A stretch of DNA of 64,000 nucleotides from positions 140,620,493 to 140,684,492 of the forward strand of contig NC_044557.1 of assembly GCF_007565055.1 (NCBI RefSeq). Reading direction: 5' to 3'. Origin of the DNA: Rhinopithecus roxellana (Eukaryota; Chordata; Mammalia; Primates; Cercopithecidae). The notes below the pieces were generated by a model that was not told the origin of the DNA, ran no database searches, and saw only the letters and a program-made list of their open reading frames with translations. Positions 25,010 to 35,350 of this stretch are shown piece after piece; the stretch's first letter is position 1; every line of letters starts with the position of its first letter. The translations under genes and the position numbers were made by a program.

Positions 25010-25445
25010 GTGATATATTCATACAATGGACTACTACATTGCAGCTTTAAAAAGAAAGATTAAAAACTGTTGATAAATGCACCAGAAAGGATAAAACTCT
25101 CAAGCATTATTTGAGTGGAAGAAGATAGTGACCAAAAAAATGACACAAACTATGATTTTATGTATACCAAATTCATGAACAGACAAAATTAATCTATAGT
25201 AATAAAAGTCAGAATATAGGTTACCTCGTTGGTGGGAGTGAAGAAAGGTAGTTAATGACATGGAAGTAGCAGAAGAGAACATTATAGGTGATGGAGTTCT
25301 ATAAGCTTATGTATATGTGAAAACGCCCTGAGGTTTAAATTAATGGCTTGTGTATTTACAACCAGTATACTTTCTGCCCATTACTATATGTATATGTGTT
25401 AAGCTTCAATTAAGGGGTTAAGAAAAGTAAAGTTTTATACAATAC
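25010..25445 (+). mobile_element. L1M 3' end (ORF2 stop region and 3'UTR)
   Basis: The sequence reads 'ttcatacaatggactactacattgcagc', then 'acaaactatgattttatgta', 'caaaattaatctatagta', 'ggttacctcgttggtgggag', and ends at 'tgtgttaagcttcaattaag'. This is the L1ME/L1MC-type 3' end in sense orientation. Confidence 0.78.
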
Positions 25446-26770
25446 AATAAAGCTGTGATGGAAGAGTGTGTTAGCCTAAATCAAACTACTTTATATTTGA
25501 AGAAGTTTCTGCAAGACATAAAGAGGATACTATTGAGTTGATGAATAAATTAGAGCAGAGGAAGTTGCCATCCAGAATATGCACAAAATAAATGTATGCT
25601 ATACGTGAAATGGAAGCTATTCAAGACAGAGTTCTAACTGTAAGTTAGTTGTAAGTGCCGTTTTTCTAACGGAAATATCAGTCACACTTCAGTCCTTCTT
25701 CCTGTATTTTCCTCCCTGACAGAGGTGGGTGGGGCTCTGTCCTCAGGGGGGAAAAAAAAAAAATGGAGGAATATAGACAATAAAAGATCCAATTTTGTAT
25801 ATTTTGACTTTCAAAAGTGATGATTCAGAAATAACAAAAGGTCTCGAAGAATGCTTGACTTATCACAAGTAATGTTCGCTTGTCCAGAATACACGAAAGA
25901 GAAGGAGAGAGTAGAAAGGAAAGGAAAGAGAATTGAAATGTCATTGGGATTCCTGAGAAAGCACGCCACGCCCCCTACTCCACAGCGAAAGTCCCATAGT
26001 ATATGGAAAAATTGTTTTACCTAGGAGAACTGATGTAAGTCTCAGACCCAGCATAAGTGTAAGGGACAACAAAGTACCAGAGTGGCAGAGTGCACAGCGA
26101 AAAAGTAGGGGGATGGACTAAAGGGAGAGTTAGTGTCCCCTATTCCTATCAGGGTAACAGACGTCACCGGAGAGAGATCCAATGGACCTAAAGACTACTC
26201 CAAGTTAAGACAAGGTGGAAATGGCAGAGACATGCATGCACTAACGACTGAATATCAGTTGGGAATTATGATATTTAACTATATGCCAGCGTAGATAAAT
26301 GAAAACAACAGCACATATGCCAACCCTGTCCAAAAGCCACAGTGCTATGCAAGTCCATAAGTTATCGTTTACAACCACTGGGAAAGACAGGATATTCTGC
26401 AATGACTAAGAAATAGAAATAGACATTGAATCTGATTAGAACAAAATAAAAAAGTTATATTTCTCAAGTGCCTCAATTTGTGGCCAGAGAGTCATACTTG
26501 TTCTACTAAAGATTCCTGGATAAATAAGAAAAATATGTCAGCAAATGAGAAAAATACTTCAGAATAAACTGAAGATGTAAAGTGAGAATAACAAAGACAA
26601 GTCAGGAATATAAGAAAATACTAATAACAATTCAACTGGTATTTTAAAAAGCATTGAAAAATATTCCTTTAATAATACAAAAATAGTTTTCAATGAAATA
26701 CCTGAACATTCAGAGTCTAGGATATTTAAATATCAAGCATGAAATTATTCCATAGATATAGGCTAGAATA
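25446..26770. other. Unassigned, perhaps old LINE sequence in its second half
   Basis: A-rich sense composition at 26,400-26,760 would suit the 5' part of the HAL1-like element seen further right, but I cannot align it confidently. Confidence 0.3.
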
Positions 26771-26952
26771 ACACTATCCAATAGACCTTTCTGTAATGAT
26801 GGAACAGCCCTAGATCTGTGCTGTCCAACATGGTACCCCTTAGCCACAGTGGCTATAAAGCATTTTAAAACCGATTTTATAACTAATTTTAATTAAGTTA
26901 ATGTAAATTTAAATAGTTACCTATGACTAAGGGCTGTTGTTTTGGACAGTGA
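26771..26952 (+). mobile_element. MER5A (hAT-Charlie non-autonomous DNA transposon)
   Basis: It begins 'cactatccaatagacctttctg' and continues 'ctgtgctgtccaacatggta', 'gccacagtggctataaagc'. The AT-rich centre ends in the inverted terminal sequence 'gttttggacagt'. The ~182 bp length is close to the full MER5A. An 8-bp target duplication is not obvious. Confidence 0.88.
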
Positions 26953-27214
26953 AGGAACAGAAAATAAATCTGAGATCTAGAATATAGAATGAGATGAAAA
27001 TATAAAATACATGAAAGAAACAAGAAACAGAAAGCATGTATTGAATACTTTCAGTATTCATCTAACGAGAGTTACATAAAGTGAAAGTGAGAAAATGTGT
27101 AAGAGAAAATAAAGCATAAAATGAACCAGAAAAGAGAGACACTGGTTATTAAGCAGTGATAGCCCTTTAATAAAAGTTCTTAACAACAAAAACGGTGGGG
27201 CTCATACTTTCGTA

Positions 27215-27650
27215 TGTTTTCAAAAATTATCAGAACACTAAAGATACATAAGAATGGCTAAAATTCCAAGAAAAAAACAGATTGACTACAATTAAATGAA
27301 AATAAGACCACTGTCATGTTTCTCAACTGTAACACTTTCTCCCAGAGCGCCAAGCAGCAATGGATTCAAACAAATGAGCAAAACCAAACAAGCAAGAAAG
27401 CAACATAACAAAGCAAAAAGCATTCTGAATTCTATGTACCCAGACACCTTATAAATGAATCATGGGCATAATAAAGGATTTTCCAAACAAGCAAGAATTC
27501 AAAGTTGACCTGCTACGAGCTCCTTTTGAAACAATTACCTCAGAACATTCTAACAGGCTTTGGAAGGGATATGGAAAGGAAGAGGCTATGAGGCTACTCT
27601 TCAATCATTTCATTACGATATCTGGAGGACAATTTTGAGAATAAAAGAAG
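27215..27650 (+). mobile_element. HAL1-like ORF1 3' remnant
   Basis: Wording matches the C-terminal half of a HAL1/L1M ORF1: 'tttctcaactgtaacacttt', 'tgaattctatgtacccagac', 'gcataataaaggattttcc' and 'aagcaagaattcaaagttgac'. It is not an open frame. Confidence 0.6.
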
Positions 27651-28199
27651 GCAGATGATCTACTCACACTGTATTGTAAACATGTAAATAAGAGACTTTA
27701 TGGTAAATAAACTAATGGTACTTACTAGCAGAAAAGTCCTAATCTCAGGAATCTTTTGAGTAAAATGCTCCTAGTTAGTATTGTTTATGGTAAAGAAACC
27801 TCGAGTCTGTGGATTTATAAGAAATGGCTCCCTGGAAAATAACAAATATATTTTCTAAATCCATGAATATAAAATGAAAGAATACTTGTTACTTAAAACA
27901 GATGAGAAAGAAATTTGGGTTTATTAAGTTAAAAAATTTATTGCATATGGATATTAAATTATTCCAGCACAATTTTTTAAAAGACTATCACTTTTTCCAT
28001 TTATTTGCCTCTGCACTTTGGCAAATGTCAATTAATTGTATATGTGTGAGTCTGTTTCTGGACTCTTACTTCAGTTACACTCTATATGCCTAATCATGGG
28101 CCAATTCCATACTGAGTTATTATCTCTAACTTTGTGAAAAGTCTTGAAATAAGGAAGCATGTGAATGTCAAGTTTGTTTTCCTAGGCAAAATAATTTTG
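27651..28199. other. Unassigned AT-rich sequence
   Basis: No family or gene recognised. Confidence 0.45.
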
Positions 28200-29119
28200 G
28201 TTATTCTTGTTCATTTGCCATTCCATATAAATTGTATAATCTCTTGTGCATTTCTATGACAAATATTGCCATGACATTGATTTGGATTGTATTCCTTTAG
28301 ATCAATTTGTAATTTGGACATATTTGGCAACTTAACACTACTGAGTCTTTCAATACATGAAAGGATATAATATGCCTCTCCATTTACTTCAGCCTTTTTG
28401 ACTTCTTTCTTCACTGTTTTGTAGCCTTCACCATACATATTTTTTAAATATTTTGTTAGATTTATGCCTAAGTAGCTCATGTTTTTCCACTGCTACCATC
28501 AATGGTGGTATTCCCATTTCTTATTGTTCATTGCCAGTACCTAAAAATACCATTAATTTTTTAAATTGTGATCTTGTATCTTCAGGAACTTTGTTTCGTA
28601 GATTCTTTGAAATCTTCTTCAAATACAATCATGTTGAAAGTGAATAATAACCATTTCACATTTTTTTTTCTATTTGTATAGGTAGTTCTTTTTCTTTTCT
28701 TATTACACTGCTTAGAACCTCCAGTACAATGTTGAATATGAGTGGCAAGTACATTTATTTTTTACCTTAGAGTGAGTGTCAGTCTTTTATCAGTAAGTAT
28801 GATGTTAGCTGTAAGTTTTCTGTAGCCATTTCTTATCATGTTGGGTAAATTCCATTCTATCTAAAATTTACAGAGTTTATCATGAATGGATATTGAATTT
28901 TATAAAATTATTTTTCTATATCTATAGAGAATAACATTTTTTTCTCTTTTTAATATATGTAGGGTCTGCAACAATGTCCTCTTTTTAATTCGTGATATAA
29001 TAATTTATGTCTTCTTCCTTGTTGGTGAGTCTGATTACAGGCTTTGGGTTTCATTGACCTTTCTCTGCTCTTCCGTTTCCAATTTTATTTATATTCTTTA
29101 TTATTACTTTGCACCTGCT
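28200..29119 (-). mobile_element. Older L1M ORF2 fragment, left half
   Basis: Antisense ORF2 wording is clear. Examples are 'gaacctccagtacaatgttgaatatgagtgg' split across positions 28,715-28,745, 'tatgtagggtctgcaacaatgtcc', 'gtcttcttccttgttggtgag' and 'ctctgctcttccgtttcc'. The order runs 3' to 5' of ORF2 from left to right. It stops at the left target duplication of the younger L1 and resumes at 35,351. Confidence 0.82.
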
Positions 29120-29136
29120 TACTTCGGTTTAATTTA
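29120..29136. repeat. Target-site duplication, left copy
   Basis: TACTTCGGTTTAATTTA here matches TACTTTGGTTTTAATTTA at 35,333-35,350, with one substitution and one indel. The pair brackets the full-length L1 and shows it inserted by target-primed reverse transcription. Confidence 0.88.
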
Positions 29137-29312
29137 TTTATTTATTTATTTTTTATTAATTTTTTTTATTGTCCTTTAAGATCTAGGGTACATGTGCATA
29201 ACGTGCAGGTTTGTTACATATGTATACTTGTGCCATGTTGGTGTGCTGCACCCATCAACTCGTCAGCACCCATCAATTCGTCATTTATATCAGGGATAAC
29301 TCCCAATACAAT

Positions 29313-29339
29313 CCCTCCACCCTCCCCCTCCCCCTCCCC
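29313..29339 (-). repeat. L1 3'UTR polypurine (G-rich) tract
   Basis: On the element's strand this reads as repeated GGGGAGGGG-type blocks, with four or more G-runs. This is the conserved L1 3'UTR tract able to form a G-quadruplex. Confidence 0.85.
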
Positions 29340-29427
29340 ATGATAGGCCCCAGTGTGTGATGTTCCCCTTCCCGAGTCCAAGTGATCTCATTGTTCAGTT
29401 CCCACCTATGAGTGAGAACATGCGGTG

Positions 29428-32400
29428 TTAGGTTTTCTGTTCTTGTGACAGTTTGCTAAGAATGATGGTTTCCAGCTGCATCCATGTCCCTACAAAGGAC
29501 GCAAACTCATCCTTTTTGATGGCTGCATAGTATTCCATGGTGTATATGTGCCACATTTTCTTAATCCAGTCTGTCACAGATGGACATTTGGGTTGATTCC
29601 AAGTCTTTGCTATTGTGAATAGTGCCGCAATAAACATACGTGTGCATGTGTCTTTGTAGTAGAATAATTTATAATCCTTTGGGTATATACCCAGTAGTGG
29701 GATGGCTGGGTCACATGGTACATCTAGTTCTAGATCCTTGAGGAATTGCCATACTGTTTTCCATAATGGTTGAACTAGTTTACAATCCCACCAACAGTGT
29801 AAAAGTGTTCCTATTTCTCCACATCCTCTCCAACACCTGTTGTTTCCTGACGTTTTAATGATTGCCATTCTCACTGGTGTGAGATGGTATCTCATTGTGG
29901 TTTGATTTGCATTTCTCTGATGGCCAGTGATGATGAGCATTTTTTCATGTGTCTGTTGGCTGTATGAATGTCTTCTTTTGAGAAATATCTGTTCATATCC
30001 TTTGCCCACTTTTTGATGGGGTTGTTTGTTTTTTTCTTGTAAATTTGTTTGAGTTCTTTGTAGATTCTGGATATTAGCCCTTTGTCAGATGAGTAGATTG
30101 CAAAAATTTTCTCCCATTCTGTAGGTTGCCGGTTCACTCTGATGGTAGTTTCTTTTGCTGTGCAGAAGCTCTTTAGTTTAATGAGATCCCATTTGTCAAT
30201 TTTGGCTTTTGCTGCCGTTGCTTTTGGTGTTTTAGACATGAAGTCCTTGCCCATGCCTATGTCCTGAATGGTACTACCTAGGTTTTCTTCTAGGGTTTTT
30301 ATGGTATTAGGTCGAACATTTAAGTCTCTAATCCATCTTGAATTAATTTTCATATAAGGAGTAAGGAAAGGATCCAGTTTCAGCTTTCTACTTATGGCTA
30401 GCCAATTTTCCCAGCACCATTTATTAAATAGGGAATCCTTTCCCCATTTCTTGTTTCTCTCAGGTTTGTCAAAGATCAGATGGCTGTAGATGTGTGGTAT
30501 TATTTCTGAGGACTCTGTTCTGTTCCATTGGTCTATAGCTCTGTTTTGGTACCAGTACCATGCTGTTTGGGTTACTGTAGCCTTGTAGTATAGTTTGAAG
30601 TCAGGTAGCGTGACGCCTCTAGCTTTGTCCTTTTGACTTAGGATTGTCTTGGCAATGCGGGCTCTTTTTTGGTTCCATATGAACTTTAAAGCAGTTTTTT
30701 CCAATACTGTGAAGAAACTCATTGGTAGTTTGATGGGGATGGCATTGAATCTATAAATAACCTTGGGCAGTATGGCCATTTTCACGATATTGATTCTTCC
30801 TATCCATGAACATGGTATGTTCTTCCATTTGTTTGTGTCCTCTTTGATTTCACTGAGCAGTGGTTTGTCGTTCTCCTTGAAGAGGTCCTTTACATCCCTT
30901 GTAAGTTGGATTCCTAGGTATTTTATTCTCTTTGAAGCAATTGTGAATGGAAGTTCATTCCTGATTTGGCTCTCTGTTTGTCTGTTACTGGTGTGTAAGA
31001 ATGCTTGTGATTTTTGCACATTAATTTTGTATCCTGAGACTTTGCTGAAGTTGCTTATCAGCTTAAGGAGATTCTGGGCTGAGACAATGGGGTTTTCTAA
31101 ATATACAATCATGTCATCTGCAAACAGGAACAATTTGACTTCTTCTTTTCCTAACTGAATACCCTTGATTTCTTTCTCTTGCCTGATTGCCCTAGCCAGA
31201 ACTTCCAACACTATGCTGAATAGGAGTGGTGAGAGAGGGCATCCCTGTCTTGTGCCAGTTTTCAAAGGGAATTTTTCCAGTTTTTGCCCATTCACTATGA
31301 TATTAGCTGTGGGTTTGTCATAAATAGCTCTTATTATTTTGAGGTACGTTCCATCAATACCGAATTTATTGAGCGTTTTTAGCATGAAGGGCTGTTGAAT
31401 TTTGTCAAAAGCCTTTTCTGCATCTATTGAGGTAATCATGTGGTTCTTGTCTTTGGTTCTGTTTATATGCTGGATGACGTTTATTGATTTGCGAATGTTG
31501 AACCAGCCTTGTATCCCAGGGATGAAGCCCACTTGATCATGGTGGATAAGCTTTTTGATGTGCTGCTGAATCCAGTTTGCCAGTATTTTATTGAGGATTT
31601 TTGCATCGATGTTCATCAGGGATATTGGTCTAAAATTCTCTTTTTTTGTTGTGTCTCTGCCAGGCTTTGGTATCAGGATGATGTTGGCCTCATAAAATGA
31701 GTTAGGGACGATTCCCTCTTTTTCTATTGATTGAAATAGTTTCAGAAGGAATGGTACCAGCTCCTCCTTGTACCTCTGGTAGAATTCAGCTGTGAATCCA
31801 TCTGGTCCTGGACTTTTTTTGGTTGGTAGGCTATTAATTATTGCCTCAATTTCAGAGCCTGCTATTGGTCTATTCAGGGATTCAGCTTCTTCCTGGTTTA
31901 GTCTTGGAAGAGTGTAAGTGTCCAGGAAATTATCCATTTCTTCTAGATTTTCTAGTTGATTTGCGTAGAGGTGTTTATAGTATTCTCTGATGGTAGTTTG
32001 TATTTCTGTGAGGTTGGTGGTGATATCCCCTTTATCATTTTTTATTGCATCTATTTGATTCCTCTCTCTTTTCTTCTTTATTAGTCTTGCTAGCAGTCTG
32101 TCAATTTTGTGGATCTTTTCAAAAAACCAACTCCTGGATTCATTGATTTTTTGGAGGGTTTTTTGTGTCTCTATCTCCTTCAGTTCGGCTCTGATCTTAG
32201 TTATTTCTTGCCTTCTGCTAGCTTTTGAATGTGTTTGCTCTTGCCTCTCTAGTTCTTTTAATTGTGATGTTAGAGTGTCCATTTTAGATCTTTCCTGCTT
32301 TCTCTTGTAGGCATTTAGTGCTATAAATTTCCCTCTACACACTGCTTTAAATGTGTCCCAGAGATTCTGGTATGTTGTATCTTTGTTCTCATTGGTTTCA

Positions 32401-33221
32401 AAGAACATCTTTATTTCTGCTTTCATTTCGTTATGTACCCAGTAGTCATTCAGGAGCAGGTTGTTCAGTTTCCATGTAGTTGAGCGGTTTTGATTGAGTT
32501 TCTTAGTCCTGAGTCCTAGTTTGATTGCACTGTGGTCTGAGAGACAGTTTGTTATAATTTCTGTTCTTTTACATTTGCTGAGGAGTGCTTTACTTCCAAT
32601 TATGTGGTCAATTTTGGAATAAGTGCGATGTGGGGCTGAGAAGAATGTATATTCTGTTGATTTGGGGTGGAGAGTTCTATAGATGTCTATTAGGTCCGCT
32701 TGGTGCAGAGATGAGTTCAATTCCTGGATATCCTTGTTAACTTTCTGTCTCGTTGATCTGTCTAATGTTGACAGTGGAGTGTTGAAGTCTCCCGTTATTA
32801 TTGTATGGGAGTCTAAGTCTCTTTGTAGGTCTCTAGGGACTTGCTTTATGAATCTGGGTGCTCCTGTATTGGGTGCATATATATTTAGGATAGTTAGCTC
32901 TTCCTGTTGAACTGATCCCTTTACCATTATGTAATGGCCTTCTTTGTCTCTTTTGATCTTTGAGGGTTTAAAGTCTGTTTTACCAGAGACTAGAATTGCA
33001 ACCCCTGCTTTTTTTTGTTCTCCATTTGCTTGGTAGATCTTCCTCCATCCCTTTATTTTGAGCCTATGTATGTCTCTGCATGTGAGATGGGTCTCCTGAA
33101 TACAGCAGACTGATGGGTCTTGACTCTTTATCCAGTTTGCCAGTCTGTGTCTTTTAATTGGAGCATTTAGTCCATTTACATTTAAGGTTAATATTGTTAT
33201 GTGTGGACTTGATCCTGCCAT
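29428..33221 (-). pseudogene. L1 ORF2 (endonuclease and reverse transcriptase), late frameshift
   Basis: ORF2p nicks target DNA and reverse-transcribes L1 RNA. The ATG at 33,221 opens a frame of 1,109 codons. The N-terminal AP-like endonuclease keeps N14, E43 (CIQETHL), the GDFN motif and the SDH motif near its end. The central reverse transcriptase keeps FADD and the upstream GTRQGCPLSPLLF block. The frame is lost at about 29,901, where the plus strand has TTT but related copies have TTTT, a one-base deletion. The next frame (30,009-29,428) continues the normal C-terminus with the cysteine-rich CxxxC...H...C motif (RCWRGCGEIGTLLHCWWDC). It then ends at TAA (29,430-29,428), about 11 codons earlier than the family's usual 1,275 residues. 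Endonuclease and RT domains could be translated intact; the C-terminal segment could not. Confidence 0.95.
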
Positions 33222-33284
33222 TATGATATTAACTGGTTATTTTGCTCGTTAGTTGATGCAGTTTCTTCCTAGCCTCGATGGTCT

Positions 33285-34301
33285 TTACATTTTGGCATGT
33301 TTTTGCAATGGCTGGTACCAGTTGTTCCTTTCCATGTTTAGGGCTTCCTTCAGGGTCTCTTGTAAGGCAGGCCTGGTGGTGACAAAATCTCTAAGCATTT
33401 GCTTATCTGTAAAGGATTTTATTTCTCCTTCACTGATGAAACTTACTTTGGCTGGATATGAAATTCTGGGTTTAAAATTCTTTCCTTTAAGAATGTTGAA
33501 TATTGGCCCCCACTCTCTTCTGGCTTGTAGAGTTTCTGCCAAGAGATCTGCTGTTAGTCTGATGGACTTCCCTTTGTGGGTAACCCGACCTTTCTCTCTG
33601 GCTGCCCTTAAGATTCTTTCCTTCATTTCAACTTTGGTGAATCTGGCAATTATGTGTCTTGGAGTTGCTCTTCTCGAGGAGTATCTTTGTGGCGTTCTCT
33701 GTATTTCCTGAATTTGAATGTTGGCCTGCCCTACTAGGTTGGGGAAGTTCTCCTGGATGATATCCTGAAGAGTGTTTTCCAACTTGGTTCCATTTTCCCC
33801 CTCACTTTCAGGCACCCCAATCAGACATAGATTTGGTCTTTTTACATAATCCCATACTTCTTGAAGGCTTTGTTCATTTCTTTTTCTTCTTTTTTCTTTT
33901 GGTTTCTCTTCTCGCTTCATTTCATTCATTTGATCCTCAATCGCTGATACTCTTCCTTCCAGTTGATCGAGTCAGTTACTGAAGCTTGTGCATTTGTCAC
34001 GTATTTCTCGTGTCATGGTTTTCATCTCTGTCATTTCGTTTATGACCTTCTCTGCATTAATTAGTCTAGCTGTCAATTCTTCCACTCTTTTTTCAAGATT
34101 TTTAGTTTCTTTGTGCTGGGTATGTAATTCCTCCTTTAGCTCTGAGAAGTTTGATGGACTGAAGCCTTCTTCTCTCATCTCGTCAAAGTCATCCTCTGAC
34201 CAGCTTTGATCCGTTGCTGGCGATGGGCTGCGCTCCTTTGCAGGGGGAGATGCGCTCTCATTTTTTGAATTTCCAGCTTTTCTGCCCTGCTTTTTCCCCA
34301 T
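33285..34301 (-). pseudogene. L1 ORF1 (RNA-binding chaperone), one premature stop
   Basis: ORF1p is the trimeric RNA-binding protein that packages L1 RNA. From the ATG at 34,301 (MGKKQGRK) to the stop at 33,285 the span is exactly 339 codons, the usual 338 residues plus stop. One in-frame TGA at 33,974-33,972 falls at codon 110. It breaks the protein after the N-terminal and coiled-coil part (heptad-like residues about 50-105). Beyond it the same frame stays open for 228 codons. This part carries the RRM (residues including RPNLCLIGVPESEGEN), REKGRVTHKGK, and the C-terminal domain ending MERNNWYQPLQKHAKM. CGA to TGA, a CpG transition, is the likely cause. No functional full-length product is expected. 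Confidence 0.95.
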
Positions 34302-34428
34302 CTTTGTGGTTTTATCTGCCTCTGGTCTTTGATGATGGTGACGTACTGATGGGGTTTTGGTATAGGTGTCCTTCCTGTTTGATAGTTTTCCTTCTAACAG
34401 TCAGGACCCTCAGCTGTAGGTCTGTTGG

Positions 34429-34557
34429 AGATTGCTTGAGGTCCACTCCAGACCCTGTTTGCGTGGGTATCAGCAGCAGAGGTTGCAGAAGATAGAATAT
34501 TGCTGAACAGCAAGTGTACCTGTCTGATTCTTACTTTGGAAGCTTCCTCTCAGGGGT
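34429..34557 (-). promoter_or_regulatory. 129-bp 5'UTR segment of older L1PA lineages (ZNF93-target region)
   Basis: Between the landmarks 'gtctgttgg' and 'gtactccaccctgtgagg' this copy has an extra block. Its length by my alignment is 129 bp. Older L1PA subfamilies carry this block. Younger L1PA3, L1PA2 and L1HS lost it, a loss linked to escape from the KRAB zinc-finger repressor ZNF93. Its presence places this copy before that loss. Binding here is not shown by sequence reading. Confidence 0.7.
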
Positions 34558-34893
34558 GTACTCCACCCTGTGAGGTGTGGGGTGTCAGACTGCCCCAAGT
34601 GGGGGATGTCTCCCAGTTAGGCTACTCAGGGATCAGGGACCCACTTGAGCAGGCAGTCTGTCCCTTCTCAGATCTCAACCTCTGTGTTGGGAGATCCACT
34701 GCTCTCTTCAAAGCTGTCAGGCAGAGTCGTTTGTGTCTGCAGAGGTTCCTGCTGCTTTTGTTGTTGTTGTTGTTAACTGTGCCCTGTCCCCAGAGGTGGA
34801 GTCTATAGAGACAGGCAGGTTTCCTTGAGCTGCTGTGAGCTCCACCCAGTTCGAGCTTCCCAGTGGCTTTGTTTACCTACTTAAGCCTCAGCA

Positions 34894-34938
34894 ATGGCAG
34901 GCGCCCCTCCCCCAGCCTCACTGCTGCCTTGCAGTTAG
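34894..34938 (+). pseudogene. L1 antisense ORF0 start, truncated
   Basis: On the strand opposite the L1, ATG at 34,894 begins MAGAPPPAS, the start of the primate ORF0 reading frame located in the L1 5'UTR. Here it meets TAG at 34,936-34,938 after 14 codons, where the younger consensus has a sense codon. Full ORF0 (about 70 residues) is not encoded. Confidence 0.7.
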
Positions 34939-35332
34939 ATCGCAGACTGCTGTGTTAGCAATGAGGGAGGCTCCGTGGGCGTGGGACCCTCCTGGCCAGG
35001 TGTGGGATATATTCTCCTGGTGTACCCATTTGCTTAAAGCACAGTATTGGAGTGGGAGTCACCCGATTTTCCAGGTTTTGTGTGTCTCAGTTCCCCTGGC
35101 TAGGAAAAGGGATTCCCTTCCCCCTTGTGCTTCCCAGGTGAGGGGATGCCTCACCCTGCTTCAGCTCTCGCTGGTTGGGCTGCAGCAGCTAACCAGCAGC
35201 AATTGTCGGGTACTTCCTAGTGAGATGACCCCAGTACCTCAGTTGAAAATGCAGAAATCACTTGTCTTCTGTGTCGCTCGCGCTGGGAGTTGGAGACTGG
35301 AGCTGTTCCTATTCGGCCATCTTGCTCCGCCC

Positions 35333-35350
35333 TACTTTGGTTTTAATTTA
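35333..35350. repeat. Target-site duplication, right copy
   Basis: TACTTTGGTTTTAATTTA, partner of 29,120-29,136. It directly abuts the 5' end of the full-length L1. Confidence 0.88.

Larger units (their letters stand above)
29137..35332 (-). mobile_element. Full-length L1PA LINE-1 retrotransposon
   Basis: A complete ~6.2 kb L1 on the minus strand. Layout in its own direction: 5'UTR (35,332-34,302), ORF1 (34,301-33,285), a 63-bp spacer, ORF2 (33,221-29,428), 3'UTR with a polypurine tract, and an A-rich tail appearing as T/TTTA-rich sequence at 29,137-29,171. The 5' end begins GGGCGGAGCAAGATGGCC, so it is not truncated. The 5'UTR wording and the (CAA)n near 34,757-34,774 suit about L1PA5-L1PA7, not human-specific L1HS. 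ORF1 has one nonsense codon. ORF2 has one frameshift and one terminal nonsense codon. It is therefore probably not autonomous, although unusually open for its age. Confidence 0.97.
34302..35332 (-). promoter_or_regulatory. L1 5'UTR with internal promoter
   Basis: The ~1,030-bp 5'UTR is complete. The YY1-type site CAAGATGGCC lies within the first ~20 bases of the element (plus-strand 35,315-35,324 reads GGCCATCTTG). It sets accurate start of sense transcription in L1. In the family the same region also drives antisense transcription, which here would run rightward on the plus strand into older L1M and Alu sequence. Activity of this copy is inferred only. Confidence 0.85.

Noticed and set aside
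33253..33711. 152-codon plus-strand frame
   Set aside because: Antisense shadow of L1 ORF1. The same applies to 30,763-31,158, 31,509-31,700, 32,107-32,310 and 32,683-32,910 opposite ORF2.
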